Positions 27,747 through 36,778 of a stretch of 64,000 bases of DNA are shown here, one piece after another. Under the pieces are notes generated by a model. The model ran no database searches and was not told the DNA's origin. It worked only from the letters and a program-made list of their open reading frames with translations. Numbering within the stretch: the first letter of the stretch is position 1; each line of letters begins with the position of its first letter. Origin of the DNA: Oleiagrimonas sp963817755 (GTDB lineage Bacteria > Pseudomonadota > Gammaproteobacteria > Xanthomonadales > Rhodanobacteraceae); the NCBI GenBank assembly GCA_963817755.1, contig CAWFPB010000003.1:124001-188000 (forward strand), read 5' to 3'. The translations under genes were made by a program, and so were the position numbers.

Positions 27747-28706
27747 ATGACTGAGCTTTACCGGGATGCGACCGGGCCCTGCGTGGCGCCGGAAGGTAGC
27801 GTCGTCACCGTGGGCGCCTTCGACGGGCTGCATCGCGGCCATCGCGCCCTGCTTGGGCGCGTGCGCGAGCGCGCCGACGCGCTGGGCCTGGCCGCGGTGG
27901 CGATCAGCTTCGAGCCGCTGCCGCGGGCCTTCTTCTCGCGCGAGCCGCTGCCGCGCCTGGCCAGCGTGCGCGAGAAGCTGGACGGCCTGCGCGAGGCCGG
28001 CATGGATGCCGTGCTGCTGCTGCGCTTCAACGCCGCGCTGACCGCCATGCCGGCGGAGGATTTCGTGCGCCGCGTGCTGGTCGAGCGCCTGGCCGTGCGC
28101 GAGGTCTGGGTCGGCGGCGACTTCCGTTTCGGCCACAAACGCGGCGGCGATTTCGCGCTGCTCGAGCGCATGGGCGCCGAACTGGGGTTCGCGGCGCGCG
28201 CCATGGAGCCGCAGCGCGTGGACGGCGTGCAGGCGTCCTCCAGCGCGGTGCGCGCGGCGCTGGCCGAGGGCGATTTCGCCCGGGCCGAGGTCCTGCTGGG
28301 CCGCCCGTTCTCGATGTCCGGCCGGGTGGTGGAGGGCGAAAAGCTCGGCCGCACCCTGGGCTACCCGACCGCCAACGTGCCGCTGGGCCGGCGGGTCACC
28401 CCGCTGACCGGCATCTTCGCCGTGCGCGTGGACCTGGACGACGGCCGCACCGGGCTGCCCGGCGTGGCCAGCCTGGGCGTGCGACCCACCGTCAACGAGG
28501 TGCCCGAACCGTTGCTGGAGGCGCACCTGTTCGATTTCGACGGCGACCTTTATGGAAGCCGCATCCGCGTGCATTTCGTGGCCAAGCTGCGTGACGAGGA
28601 GCGGTTCGATGACCTGGACGCGCTGGTTGCACAGATGGATCGCGATGCCGCCGGTGCGCGTGCCGTCCTCGGCCAGGCGATGCCCGGGGAGACCGAAAAC
28701 GGCTGA
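27747..28706 (+). CDS. ribF: Bifunctional riboflavin kinase / FAD synthetase
   Basis: RibF makes FMN and then FAD. The 319-residue protein has an N-terminal FAD synthetase nucleotidyltransferase (VGAFDGLHRGHRALL, with an HxGH-like motif; VGGDFRFGHKRGGDF; SSSAVRAALAEGDFARAEVLLGRPF) and a C-terminal flavokinase (LGYPTANVPL, GIFAVRV, GVASLGVRPTV, EAHLFDFDGDLYG). The ATG at 27747 or, three bases earlier, 27744 is the start. It lies in the conserved murJ-ribF-ileS-lspA-ispH order. Confidence 0.95.
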   Translation: MTELYRDATGPCVAPEGSVVTVGAFDGLHRGHRALLGRVRERADALGLAAVAISFEPLPRAFFSREPLPRLASVREKLDGLREAGMDAVLLLRFNAALTAMPAEDFVRRVLVERLAVREVWVGGDFRFGHKRGGDFALLERMGAELGFAARAMEPQRVDGVQASSSAVRAALAEGDFARAEVLLGRPFSMSGRVVEGEKLGRTLGYPTANVPLGRRVTPLTGIFAVRVDLDDGRTGLPGVASLGVRPTVNEVPEPLLEAHLFDFDGDLYGSRIRVHFVAKLRDEERFDDLDALVAQMDRDAAGARAVLGQAMPGETENG

Positions 28707-28834
28707 GGGCTTGCCTTGAGCCGGCGCGTCGTCAAAGATGCCCATTCGTTGTCGCCGCGCGCGCAAGCACTCGCAGCGCGGCATATGAACGCACCACCAC
28801 CGACCCCCCGCCCCGATCCGGACCCGATGTTTCG

Positions 28835-31699
28835 ATGAGCAAGGACTACAAGAGCACCATCCACCTGCCGCAGACCGAATTCCCGATGCGCGGCAACTTG
28901 CCCAAGCGCGAGCCGGGCTGGCTCGAGGAATGGGCGCGCGTGGACCGCTATGCGCAGATCCAGCGGCGCACGGCGCATCGCGACCGCGTGTTCGTGCTGC
29001 ACGACGGCCCGCCGTACGCCAACGGCGCCATCCACATCGGCCACGCGGTCAACAAGGTGCTCAAGGACATCGTGGTCAAGTCGCACCTGCTGGCCGGCTA
29101 CCGCGCCCCGTACGTGCCGGGCTGGGACTGCCACGGCCTGCCGATCGAGATCGCGGTGGAGAAGAAGCACGGCAAGCCGGGCGACAAGCTCGATGCCGCC
29201 GCCTTCCGCCAGAAGTGCCGCGAGTACGCCGCCGAGCAGATCGACGTGCAGCGCGAGGGCTTCAAGCGCCTGGGCGTGCTGGGCGACTGGGACCGGCCCT
29301 ACCGCAGCATGGACTTCCGCTACGAGGCCGACATGCTGCGCGCGCTGGCGCGCATCGTCGGCAATGATCACGTGATCCGCGGCTTCAAGCCGGTCCACTG
29401 GTGCTTCGATTGCGGCTCGGCGTTGGCCGAGGCGGAGATCGAATACGCCGACAAGCGCTCGCCGGCGGTGGACGTGGCCTATGACGCACTGGATCCGGTC
29501 GCGCTGGCCGCGCTGTTCGACGTCGATGCCGGCGATGCCATCGTCGCGGTGCCGATCTGGACCACCACGCCGTGGACGCTGCCGGCCAGCATCGCCGTGA
29601 GCGTGGGGCCCGATCTGGACTACGTGCTGGTCGAGGGCCCGTCGCGCGACGGCCACCGCGTGCTGCTGGTGGTGGCCGCGTCGCTGGCCGAGCCCGTGCT
29701 GGCGCGCTATGGCGTGGACGAAGTGCGCATCCTCGGCCGCACCCGCGGCGCGCGGCTGGAGAACCAGCTGCTGGCGCACCCGTTCTACGAGCGCGAGATC
29801 CCGATGATCCTCGGCGACCACGTGTCCGACGAGGACGGCACCGGCGCGGTGCACACCGCGGCCGGCCACGGCGCCGACGACTTTGCGGTCTCGCGCCGCT
29901 ACGGCCTGGTCGACAAGTACCCGGCCAACGTGCTCAACCCGGTCGACGCGCGTGGCGTGTACCTGCCGGGCACGCCGCTGTTCGAGGGCCAGCACATCTG
30001 GAAGGCCAACGCGACCATCACCGAGCTGGTGAAAGAGCGCGGCAAGCTGCTGGCCTTTGCCGAGATCGAGCACAGCTATCCGCACTGCTGGCGGCACAAG
30101 ACGCCGGTGGCGTTCCGCGCCACGCCGCAGTGGTTCATCAGCATGGAGAAGGAAGATCTTCGCGAGACCGCGCTGACCGCCATCAAGGCCGTGCGCTGGG
30201 TGCCGTCCTGGGGCCAGGAGCGCATCGCCGGCATGGTCGAGGGCCGCCCGGACTGGTGCATCTCGCGCCAGCGCACCTGGGGCGTGCCGATCGCGCTGTT
30301 CGTGCACAAGCAGACCCAGGAGCCGCACCCGGACAGCATCGAGCTGCTGGAGCAGGTCGCGCAGCGCGTGGAAAAGGACGGCATCGACATCTGGGACACG
30401 CTCGATCCGGCCGAGCTGCTGGGCGAGGACGCCGCCGACTACGACAAGGTCACCGACGTGCTCGACGTGTGGTTCGATTCGGGCGTCACCCACGCCTGCG
30501 TGATCGACCAGCGCACGGAACTGCAGGCCGACGGCGCGTCCGAATACCGCGTGATGTACCTGGAGGGCTCCGACCAGCACCGCGGTTGGTTCCAGTCGTC
30601 CCTGCTGACCTCGGCGGCCATGCACGGCCGCGCGCCGTACGACGCGGTGCTCACGCACGGCTTCGCGGTCGACCAGAACGGCCGCAAGATGTCCAAGTCG
30701 CTGGGCAACGTGGTCGCGCCGCAGAAGGTGTTCGATTCGCTGGGCGCCGACATCCTGCGCCTGTGGGTGGCCTCTGCCGACTATCGCCAGGAGATGGCCG
30801 TCTCCGACGAGATCCTCAAGCGCGTGGCCGACAGCTACCGCCGCATCCGCAACACCTGCCGCTTCCTGCTCGGCAACCTGGCCGGGTTCGACCCGAAGAC
30901 CGACCTGCTGCCGGTGGAGCAGTGCCTGCCGCTGGACCAGTGGGCGGTGCAGGCCGCGCACGACGTGCAGCAAGCCGTGGTCGGCGCCTACGAGCGCTGC
31001 GACTTCCCGGAGATCGTGCAGCGCGTGCAGAACTTCTGCACCAACGAGATGGGCGCGCAGTACCTGGACATGACCAAGGACCGCATGTACACGATGCAGG
31101 CCGACAGCCTGGGCCGGCGCTCGGCGCAGAGCGCGATGTATCGCATCCTCGAGGCGCTGGTGCGCTGGCTGGCGCCGGTGCTCAGCTTCACCGCCGAGGA
31201 AGTGTGGCAGCACATGCCCGGCGAGCGCGGCGAGAGCGTGCTGTTCGAGACCTGGTACGAGGGCCTTTCGGCCGAGCAGGGCAGCGCACGCGAGCGCGCC
31301 TTCTGGAACGACCTGCTGACGATCCGCGAAACCGCCTCGCGCGTGCTCGAGGGCATGCGCAAGGCCGGCGACATCGGTGCCTCGCTGCAGGCCAGGGTGA
31401 CGCTGTACCTGGACGGCGACCTGCTCGAGCGCTACGGCGACGTGGCCGGCGAGCTGCGTTTCTTCTTCATCACCTCCGACGTGCAGCTGGCCTCGCTGGA
31501 CACGCGCGGCGAGGGCGCCGAGAAGGTGGCGCTGGAGTCGGGCGAGGCCTGGGTCGAGGCGGCGGCGAGCACGGACGCCAAGTGCGTGCGCTGCTGGCAT
31601 CACCGCCCGGACGTGGGCAGCCACGCCGAGCATCCCGAGTTGTGCGGACGCTGCGTGCAGAACGTCGACGGCGGCGGCGAAGACCGGCGCTGGTTCTGA
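28835..31699 (+). CDS. ileS: Isoleucyl-tRNA synthetase
   Basis: A class I synthetase of 954 residues that charges tRNA-Ile, with a CP1 editing domain. Visible are the HIGH motif in NGAIHIGHAVNK (about 64-72), the editing-domain TTPWTLPAS and DGTGAVHTAAGHGADDF, KMSKS in GRKMSKSLGN (about 616-625), and a C-terminal zinc-binding CVRCWHH...CGRCV. The 128-bp gap after ribF contains nothing recognisable. lspA follows after 25 bp. Confidence 0.98.
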   Translation: MSKDYKSTIHLPQTEFPMRGNLPKREPGWLEEWARVDRYAQIQRRTAHRDRVFVLHDGPPYANGAIHIGHAVNKVLKDIVVKSHLLAGYRAPYVPGWDCHGLPIEIAVEKKHGKPGDKLDAAAFRQKCREYAAEQIDVQREGFKRLGVLGDWDRPYRSMDFRYEADMLRALARIVGNDHVIRGFKPVHWCFDCGSALAEAEIEYADKRSPAVDVAYDALDPVALAALFDVDAGDAIVAVPIWTTTPWTLPASIAVSVGPDLDYVLVEGPSRDGHRVLLVVAASLAEPVLARYGVDEVRILGRTRGARLENQLLAHPFYEREIPMILGDHVSDEDGTGAVHTAAGHGADDFAVSRRYGLVDKYPANVLNPVDARGVYLPGTPLFEGQHIWKANATITELVKERGKLLAFAEIEHSYPHCWRHKTPVAFRATPQWFISMEKEDLRETALTAIKAVRWVPSWGQERIAGMVEGRPDWCISRQRTWGVPIALFVHKQTQEPHPDSIELLEQVAQRVEKDGIDIWDTLDPAELLGEDAADYDKVTDVLDVWFDSGVTHACVIDQRTELQADGASEYRVMYLEGSDQHRGWFQSSLLTSAAMHGRAPYDAVLTHGFAVDQNGRKMSKSLGNVVAPQKVFDSLGADILRLWVASADYRQEMAVSDEILKRVADSYRRIRNTCRFLLGNLAGFDPKTDLLPVEQCLPLDQWAVQAAHDVQQAVVGAYERCDFPEIVQRVQNFCTNEMGAQYLDMTKDRMYTMQADSLGRRSAQSAMYRILEALVRWLAPVLSFTAEEVWQHMPGERGESVLFETWYEGLSAEQGSARERAFWNDLLTIRETASRVLEGMRKAGDIGASLQARVTLYLDGDLLERYGDVAGELRFFFITSDVQLASLDTRGEGAEKVALESGEAWVEAAASTDAKCVRCWHHRPDVGSHAEHPELCGRCVQNVDGGGEDRRWF

Positions 31700-31724
31700 G
31701 CACGCCCACGGACACGGATCCCTC

Positions 31725-32228
31725 ATGAACGCATCCCCCAAGCCCAACGCCCTGCGCTGGCTGTGGCTGACCGCCCTGATCATCGCCCTGGACCAGCTGA
31801 CCAAGGCTTGGGTGCGGGCCGACATCCGGCCCGGCGAGCTGGTGCCGGTCATCGAGCACTTCTGGTACTGGACGCTGGCCTTCAACAAGGGCGCGGCCTT
31901 CAGCTTCCTGGCCGACGACGGCGGCTGGCAGCGCTGGCTGTTCACCGCCCTGGCCATCGTCATCAGCGCCGGCCTGGCCGTGTGGCTGGCGCGCACGCCG
32001 CGGCGCGAATGGCGCACCGCGCTGCCGCTGGCGCTGATCATCGGCGGCGCCCTGGGCAACCTGATCGACCGCCTGCTGGCGGGGCAGGTGACCGACTTCG
32101 TGCTGCTGTTCTTCGGCCGCTGGGCCTACCCGGCCTTCAACCTGGCCGATTCGGCTATCACCGTGGGCGCGGTGCTGCTGATCGCCTTCGGCCTGTTCGG
32201 TTCATCCTCCAGTCCCCGGGCGGACTGA
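31725..32228 (+). CDS. lspA: Lipoprotein signal peptidase (signal peptidase II)
   Basis: A 167-residue inner-membrane aspartyl protease with four transmembrane helices that cleaves prolipoproteins after diacylglyceryl addition. The catalytic pair is visible in NLIDRLLAGQVTDFV and FNLADSAITVG. The start is ATG 31725. It is co-directional with ileS and ispH, but a repeat doublet separates it from ispH. Confidence 0.96.
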   Translation: MNASPKPNALRWLWLTALIIALDQLTKAWVRADIRPGELVPVIEHFWYWTLAFNKGAAFSFLADDGGWQRWLFTALAIVISAGLAVWLARTPRREWRTALPLALIIGGALGNLIDRLLAGQVTDFVLLFFGRWAYPAFNLADSAITVGAVLLIAFGLFGSSSSPRAD

Positions 32229-32261
32229 CGCCGCCCCCCAGCCAACGCAGACATGCCGGCT

Positions 32262-32447
32262 CCCTCCCCTGCGTGCAGGGGAGGGCTGGGGTGGGGTTGC
32301 CCCCGACTTGCAGTACACTGGGAGGGCTCGCAGGTGGCAGCGAAGCCGTGCAGGTCGAGACAAGAACCGCCTTCTCCACGCGAGAGCGGAGCCTTGCACT
32401 GGCGCGCGGCCCCTGACCCCCTCCATCTCCCCCTGCAGCCGGGGGAG
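32262..32447. repeat. REPIN-like inverted doublet between lspA and ispH
   Basis: The 245-bp lspA-ispH gap has no gene. Left element: a perfect 11-bp hairpin, ccctcccctgc (32262-32272) with 32275-32285, followed by the tail ctggggtgggg. Right element: the mirrored tail gaccccctccat (32415-32426), then the hairpin ctccccc (32427-32433) with gggggag (32441-32447). Hairpins are outside and G-rich tails face inward, the arrangement of REP doublets. About 120 bp of unrecognised sequence lies between. Confidence 0.75.
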
Positions 32448-32473
32448 GGACAAGGTCTTTCAGTCGTTCATTT

Positions 32474-33418
32474 ATGCAGATCATTCTCGCCAATCCCCGT
32501 GGTTTCTGCGCCGGCGTGGACCGCGCCATCGCCATCGTCGAGCGCGCGCTGGAGTCCTACGGTGCGCCGATCTACGTGCGCCACGAGGTGGTGCACAACC
32601 GCTACGTGGTCGACAAGCTCAAGCGCCAGGGCGCGGTGTTCGTCGACGAGCTGCACGAGGTGCCCGACGACGCCACGGTGATCTTCAGCGCCCACGGCGT
32701 GTCCAAGGCGGTGCGTGCCGAAGCCGAGCAGCGCAGCCTGAAGGTGTTCGACGCCACCTGCCCGCTGGTCACCAAGGTGCACATGGAGGTCGCGCGCCTG
32801 GGCCGCCAGGGCCGCAGCGTGGTGCTGATCGGCCACGCCGGCCATCCCGAGGTCGAGGGCACCATGGGGCAGTGGAATCCGAAGAACACCGGCCGCATCC
32901 ACCTGGTGGAATCGGTCGAGGACGTCCAGGCGCTGGCCACCGACACGCCCGACAACCTGGCCTACGTCACCCAGACCACGCTGTCGGTGGACGACACCAA
33001 GGCCATCATCGCCGCCCTGCGCGCGCGCTTCCCGGCCATCGAGGGCCCGCGCAAGGACGACATCTGCTACGCCACGCAGAACCGCCAGGACGCGGTGCGG
33101 CGCCTGGCCGAGTCCGTGGACGTGGTGCTGGTGGTCGGTTCGGTCAACAGCTCCAACTCCAACCGCCTGCGCGAGCTGGCGGCCAAGCAGGGCACGCCGT
33201 CCTACCTGATCGACGGCGCCGAGCACATCGACCAGGCCTGGCTCGAGGGCGCCACCCACGTGGGCCTGACCGCCGGCGCCTCGGCCCCGGAGACCCTGGT
33301 CCAGGACGTGATCGCCTGGCTGCGCGCCCACGGCGGCGACAGCGTGCGCGAACTGGACGGCGAGCCGGAAAGCATCACCTTCGCCCTGCCCAGGGAACTG
33401 CGCATCGCCGCCGGCTGA
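32474..33418 (+). CDS. ispH: 4-hydroxy-3-methylbut-2-enyl diphosphate reductase
   Basis: IspH (LytB) is the last enzyme of the MEP isoprenoid pathway, a [4Fe-4S] enzyme making IPP and DMAPP. Its 314 residues contain the cluster ligands Cys12 (NPRGFCAGV), Cys96 (DATCPLV) and the third Cys (DDICYATQNRQ), with substrate-binding HEVVHN, FSAHGVS and GHPEVEGTMGQ (catalytic Glu). The start is ATG 32474. The repeat doublet upstream lies in its leader if it is co-transcribed with lspA. Confidence 0.97.
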   Translation: MQIILANPRGFCAGVDRAIAIVERALESYGAPIYVRHEVVHNRYVVDKLKRQGAVFVDELHEVPDDATVIFSAHGVSKAVRAEAEQRSLKVFDATCPLVTKVHMEVARLGRQGRSVVLIGHAGHPEVEGTMGQWNPKNTGRIHLVESVEDVQALATDTPDNLAYVTQTTLSVDDTKAIIAALRARFPAIEGPRKDDICYATQNRQDAVRRLAESVDVVLVVGSVNSSNSNRLRELAAKQGTPSYLIDGAEHIDQAWLEGATHVGLTAGASAPETLVQDVIAWLRAHGGDSVRELDGEPESITFALPRELRIAAG

Positions 33419-33429
33419 CCCGCAAGCCC

Positions 33430-33457
33430 TTGCGTCAGCGCGCCCGCCTGCTAGAAT
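33430..33457 (+). promoter_or_regulatory. Promoter of tRNA-Thr
   Basis: TTGCGT (33430-33435), a 16-bp spacer and TAGAAT (33452-33457) lie 17 bp before the tRNA. Confidence 0.7.
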
Positions 33458-33474
33458 TTCGCCTCTTTGCCGAT

Positions 33475-33550
<76 letters not shown>

Positions 33551-33559
33551 GATCCGAGG

Positions 33560-33584
33560 GCCCGCAAGCGATTGCGGGCTTTTT
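33560..33584 (+). terminator. Rho-independent terminator after tRNA-Thr
   Basis: GCCCGCAA (33560-33567), a GCGA loop and TTGCGGGC (33572-33579) are followed by TTTTT. Confidence 0.9.
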
Positions 33585-33782
33585 CGTTCACGCCTGGCGT
33601 GAGGGGCCTGCGCAGGGTGGCGGGGCGCGCCCCGTGCATGTGCCGGGGTGGCCGGGTCGACGTGGCGTGCGGCGGACTTCATGCGGTGCGGGCAGGGGGA
33701 TCACGGTGGCCGCTTGACTCACGTCATGGCCGTGTCATCGTGCCGCATTCAGACTTGTCCCTTTCTGGCAGTAGAGCACACC

Positions 33783-34298
33783 ATGAACCGACCCTCTTCC
33801 CTCGATCACGAACAGCTGTTGGCCTGCGGGCACGGCGAGATGTTCGGCCCCGGCAACGCGCGGCTTCCGCTGCCGCCGATGCTGATGTTCGACCGCATCA
33901 CCCACATCGACGAGGACGGCGGGGCGTACGGCAAGGGATCGATGAAGGCCGAGCTGGATATCCGGCCGGACCTGTGGTTCTTCCAGTGCCACTTCGAGGG
34001 CGATCCGGTCATGCCCGGGTGCCTGGGGCTGGACGCGATGTGGCAGCTGAGCGGGTTCTACCTGCCCTGGCTGGGCGAGCCCGGTCGCGGCCGCGCGCTG
34101 GGCGTGGGCCAGGTGAAGTTCAGCGGCCAGGTGCTGCCCAGCGCGAAGCTGGTGCGCTACGAGATCGACATCCGCCGGGTGGTGCGCGGCCGGCTGTCGC
34201 TGGTGGTGGCCGACGGCCGCACCTTTGTCGACGACCGCGAGATCTACGTGGCCAGCGACATGCGCGTGGGCCTGTTCCGTTCCACGGAGGGCATGTGA
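33783..34298 (+). CDS. fabA: 3-hydroxydecanoyl-ACP dehydratase/isomerase
   Basis: FabA dehydrates 3-hydroxydecanoyl-ACP and isomerises the product, the branch point of anaerobic unsaturated fatty-acid synthesis. The 171-residue protein has His70 (FFQCHFEG) and Asp84 (CLGLDAMWQL) at exactly the E. coli active-site numbers. fabB overlaps its stop by one base. The 198-bp upstream gap has a TTGACT at 33714-33719 but no good -10, and I could not identify a FabR or DesT-like operator. Confidence 0.97.
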   Translation: MNRPSSLDHEQLLACGHGEMFGPGNARLPLPPMLMFDRITHIDEDGGAYGKGSMKAELDIRPDLWFFQCHFEGDPVMPGCLGLDAMWQLSGFYLPWLGEPGRGRALGVGQVKFSGQVLPSAKLVRYEIDIRRVVRGRLSLVVADGRTFVDDREIYVASDMRVGLFRSTEGM

Positions 34299-35506
34299 TG
34301 CGTCGCGTGGTGGTGACCGGCATGGGCATCGTGTCCTGCCTCGGCAACACGGCCGCGGCCGTATCGCGTGCCTTGCGCGAGTCCGTCAGCGGCATCCGCG
34401 CGGTGCCCGAATACGCTGAGCTCGGCCTGCGCAGCCAGGTGGCGGGGGTGCCGCAGATCGACCTGGTCGAGTCCATCGATCGCAAGCGCAAGCGGTTCAT
34501 GGGCGATGCCGCCGGCTACGCTTACGTGGCCATGCGCGACGCCCTGGCCGACGCCGGCCTGGACGAGGCGCAGGTGCGGCATCCGCGGGTCGGCGTGATC
34601 GCCGGCTCCGGCGGCGGCTCGGCACAATGGCAGATCGAGACCGGTGATCTGCTGCGCGCCAAGGGCGTGCGCCGCGTCGGTGCCTTCATGGTGCCGCGCA
34701 CCATGTGCTCGACCGTGTCGGCGACGCTGGCCACGGCCTTCGGCATCCTCGGTGTGAGCTACTCGATCTCGGCCGCCTGCGCCACCTCGGCGCACTGTAT
34801 CGGCGCCGGGGCCGACCTGATCCGGCACGGCGCGCAGGACGTGGTGTTCGCCGGTGGCGGCGAGGAGCTGCACTGGGGCATGACCGCGCAGTTCGACGCC
34901 ATGGGCGCGCTGTCCAGCCATCGCAACGACCGGCCGGAAACCGCCTCGCGGCCCTACGATGCCGGGCGCGACGGCTTCGTCATCGGCGGCGGCGGCGGCA
35001 TGCTGGTGCTGGAGGACTACGAACACGCCCGGGCTCGCGGCGCGCACATCCATGCCGAACTGGTCGGCTACGGCGTGACTTCCGACGGTGCCGACATGGT
35101 CACGCCGTCGGGCGAGGGCGCGGTGCGCTGCATGCACATGGCGATGCGCGACCTGGACGGTCCGATCGACTACCTCAACACGCACGGCACGGCTACGCCG
35201 GTGGGCGACGTGGTGGAACTGGACGCGGTGCGCGAGGCCTTCGGCCCGGACGTGCCGCCGCTGTCTTCCACCAAGGCCTTGACCGGTCATTCCCTGGGAG
35301 CCGCCAGCGTGCACGAGGCGATCTACAGCCTGCTCATGCTGCGCGACGGCTTCATCGCCGGCTCGGCCAACATCGAGCAGCTCGACGAGCGCGCGCAGGG
35401 CTTCCCGATCGAGCGCGAAAGCCGCCCGGCGAAGCTGGACCGCGTGATGTCCAACAGCTTCGGTTTCGGCGGCACCAACGCCTCGCTGGTGTTCGCCCGG
35501 GCGTAA
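34298..35506 (+). CDS. fabB: Beta-ketoacyl-ACP synthase I
   Basis: FabB elongates the cis-3-decenoyl-ACP made by FabA. The 402-residue thiolase-fold enzyme has Cys161 (SISAACATSAH), the two histidines in NTHGTATPVGD and LTGHSLGAASVHE, and the glycine-rich SFGFGGTNASL end. The FabA-coupled position distinguishes it from the FabF protein at 58.7 kb. Confidence 0.96.
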   Translation: MRRVVVTGMGIVSCLGNTAAAVSRALRESVSGIRAVPEYAELGLRSQVAGVPQIDLVESIDRKRKRFMGDAAGYAYVAMRDALADAGLDEAQVRHPRVGVIAGSGGGSAQWQIETGDLLRAKGVRRVGAFMVPRTMCSTVSATLATAFGILGVSYSISAACATSAHCIGAGADLIRHGAQDVVFAGGGEELHWGMTAQFDAMGALSSHRNDRPETASRPYDAGRDGFVIGGGGGMLVLEDYEHARARGAHIHAELVGYGVTSDGADMVTPSGEGAVRCMHMAMRDLDGPIDYLNTHGTATPVGDVVELDAVREAFGPDVPPLSSTKALTGHSLGAASVHEAIYSLLMLRDGFIAGSANIEQLDERAQGFPIERESRPAKLDRVMSNSFGFGGTNASLVFARA

Positions 35507-35562
35507 CGACCGCGCAGGGGCACGGGCCGGGGCGCATCGCCCGCAGCGTAGCGTCCCGCGCC

Positions 35563-36762
35563 TCAGTTTCCGCCCGGTGGTTCCAGCGGCCGGATGCGTG
35601 CGCCGTCGGCCATCTGGTCGTCGGGGTAGGCGACCACGGTGTCGCCGGCCTTCAGGCCCGACAGCACCTGTACCGCGCCGTCGCCGCGCAGGCCCAGGCT
35701 CACGTGCACGCGATGCACGCGGTGGCCGTCGACGCGGTAGGCGGCCCACTGCCGGCCGTCGCGGAACACCGCGCTGGAGGCCACCTGCAGTACGTCGGGC
35801 TTGCGCGCGACCTCGAACTCGACCTCGACGCGGTAGCCGTCGCCCAAGCGCGCCCACTGCGCTCGCGGGGCGGTGATCTGTAGCCACACCTCGGTGCGCT
35901 GCTCCTCCACGCCCAGGGCCGAGATCTTGGTGAAGCCGCCCGGCTCGATGCGCACCACGCGCGCCGGCAAGGGCGAGTCGCCGCCCCAGCGCAGGATCTT
36001 TGCGGTCGTGCCGAGTCGCAACGACAGGGCCTGTTGCGAGAGCGCCTGCACCATGACCTGCAAGCGCGCCAGGTCGCCCAGCTCCAGCAGCGGCTGGCCG
36101 GCCTGCACCGGCACCGCGCTCTGCTCGAAGCGACGCAGCACCACGCCGTCGATCGGCGAGATGACCGGCACGGCCGTGCCGCCGCCGCGCCCCTGGCCGT
36201 GCAGCACCGCCTGCAACGCGGCCACCTGGCGCAGTGCGGCGCGGTGCTCGGCTTCGGTCGCGGAGACCGTCGCTTTGGTCATGCTTCGCCGTGCCTCGGC
36301 CTGGTCCAGCACCGCCTTGCTGACCGCGCCGGTCTTCTCCAGTGCGTGCATGCGCTGCCATTCGCGGTCGGCCAGGTTGGCGTCGGCGCGCGCGGCGGAC
36401 AGGCGCTGGGCCGCGGCCTGCACGTGGGCGCGCGCGGCCTGGGCCTCGGCCTCCAGGCGTTCGCGGTTGGCCGGGTCGAGCAGGGCGCCGTGCGCCGGCT
36501 CCACCGCCGCCAGTGCCTGGCCGCGGGTGACGGTGTCGCCCTGCAGCAGCTCGATGCGCCGCAGGGTGCCGGCGATCGGTGCGGCCAGGACCCAGCGTTT
36601 GGGTAATCTGGTGCGGCCTTCCTCCTCGAAGCGCTGCACCAGGTCGCCGCGATGCACCTGCGTGACGTCGACCGGGCGCGGCGCGGGCTGCAGGGCCCAC
36701 AGGACCACCACCGCGGCGGCCACCCCCACGAGGCCGAGGACGATGCGTTTGCGCAGTTTCAT
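35563..36762 (-). CDS. Periplasmic adaptor (membrane-fusion) subunit of an ABC-type exporter
   Basis: A 399-residue HlyD/MacA-like adaptor: an N-terminal membrane anchor (LVGVAAAVVVLWAL), a barrel-sandwich half (RWVLAAPIAGTLRRIELLQGDTVTRGQ), a long alpha-hairpin (about 100-190, Ala/Arg/Glu-rich coiled coil), the second half (PVISPIDGVVLRRF), and beta-barrel domains. It starts 16 bp after the FtsX-type permease and would link the ABC pump to an outer-membrane channel. The substrate is unknown. Confidence 0.88.
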   Translation of the reverse strand: MKLRKRIVLGLVGVAAAVVVLWALQPAPRPVDVTQVHRGDLVQRFEEEGRTRLPKRWVLAAPIAGTLRRIELLQGDTVTRGQALAAVEPAHGALLDPANRERLEAEAQAARAHVQAAAQRLSAARADANLADREWQRMHALEKTGAVSKAVLDQAEARRSMTKATVSATEAEHRAALRQVAALQAVLHGQGRGGGTAVPVISPIDGVVLRRFEQSAVPVQAGQPLLELGDLARLQVMVQALSQQALSLRLGTTAKILRWGGDSPLPARVVRIEPGGFTKISALGVEEQRTEVWLQITAPRAQWARLGDGYRVEVEFEVARKPDVLQVASSAVFRDGRQWAAYRVDGHRVHRVHVSLGLRGDGAVQVLSGLKAGDTVVAYPDDQMADGARIRPLEPPGGN

Positions 36763-36778
36763 GAACAGGCTCCGTGTT

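Noticed and set aside
33700..33782. FabR/DesT-like operator or clear promoter upstream of fabA
   Set aside because: TTGACT is present, but no acceptable -10 at 16-18 bp and no convincing palindrome could be aligned.
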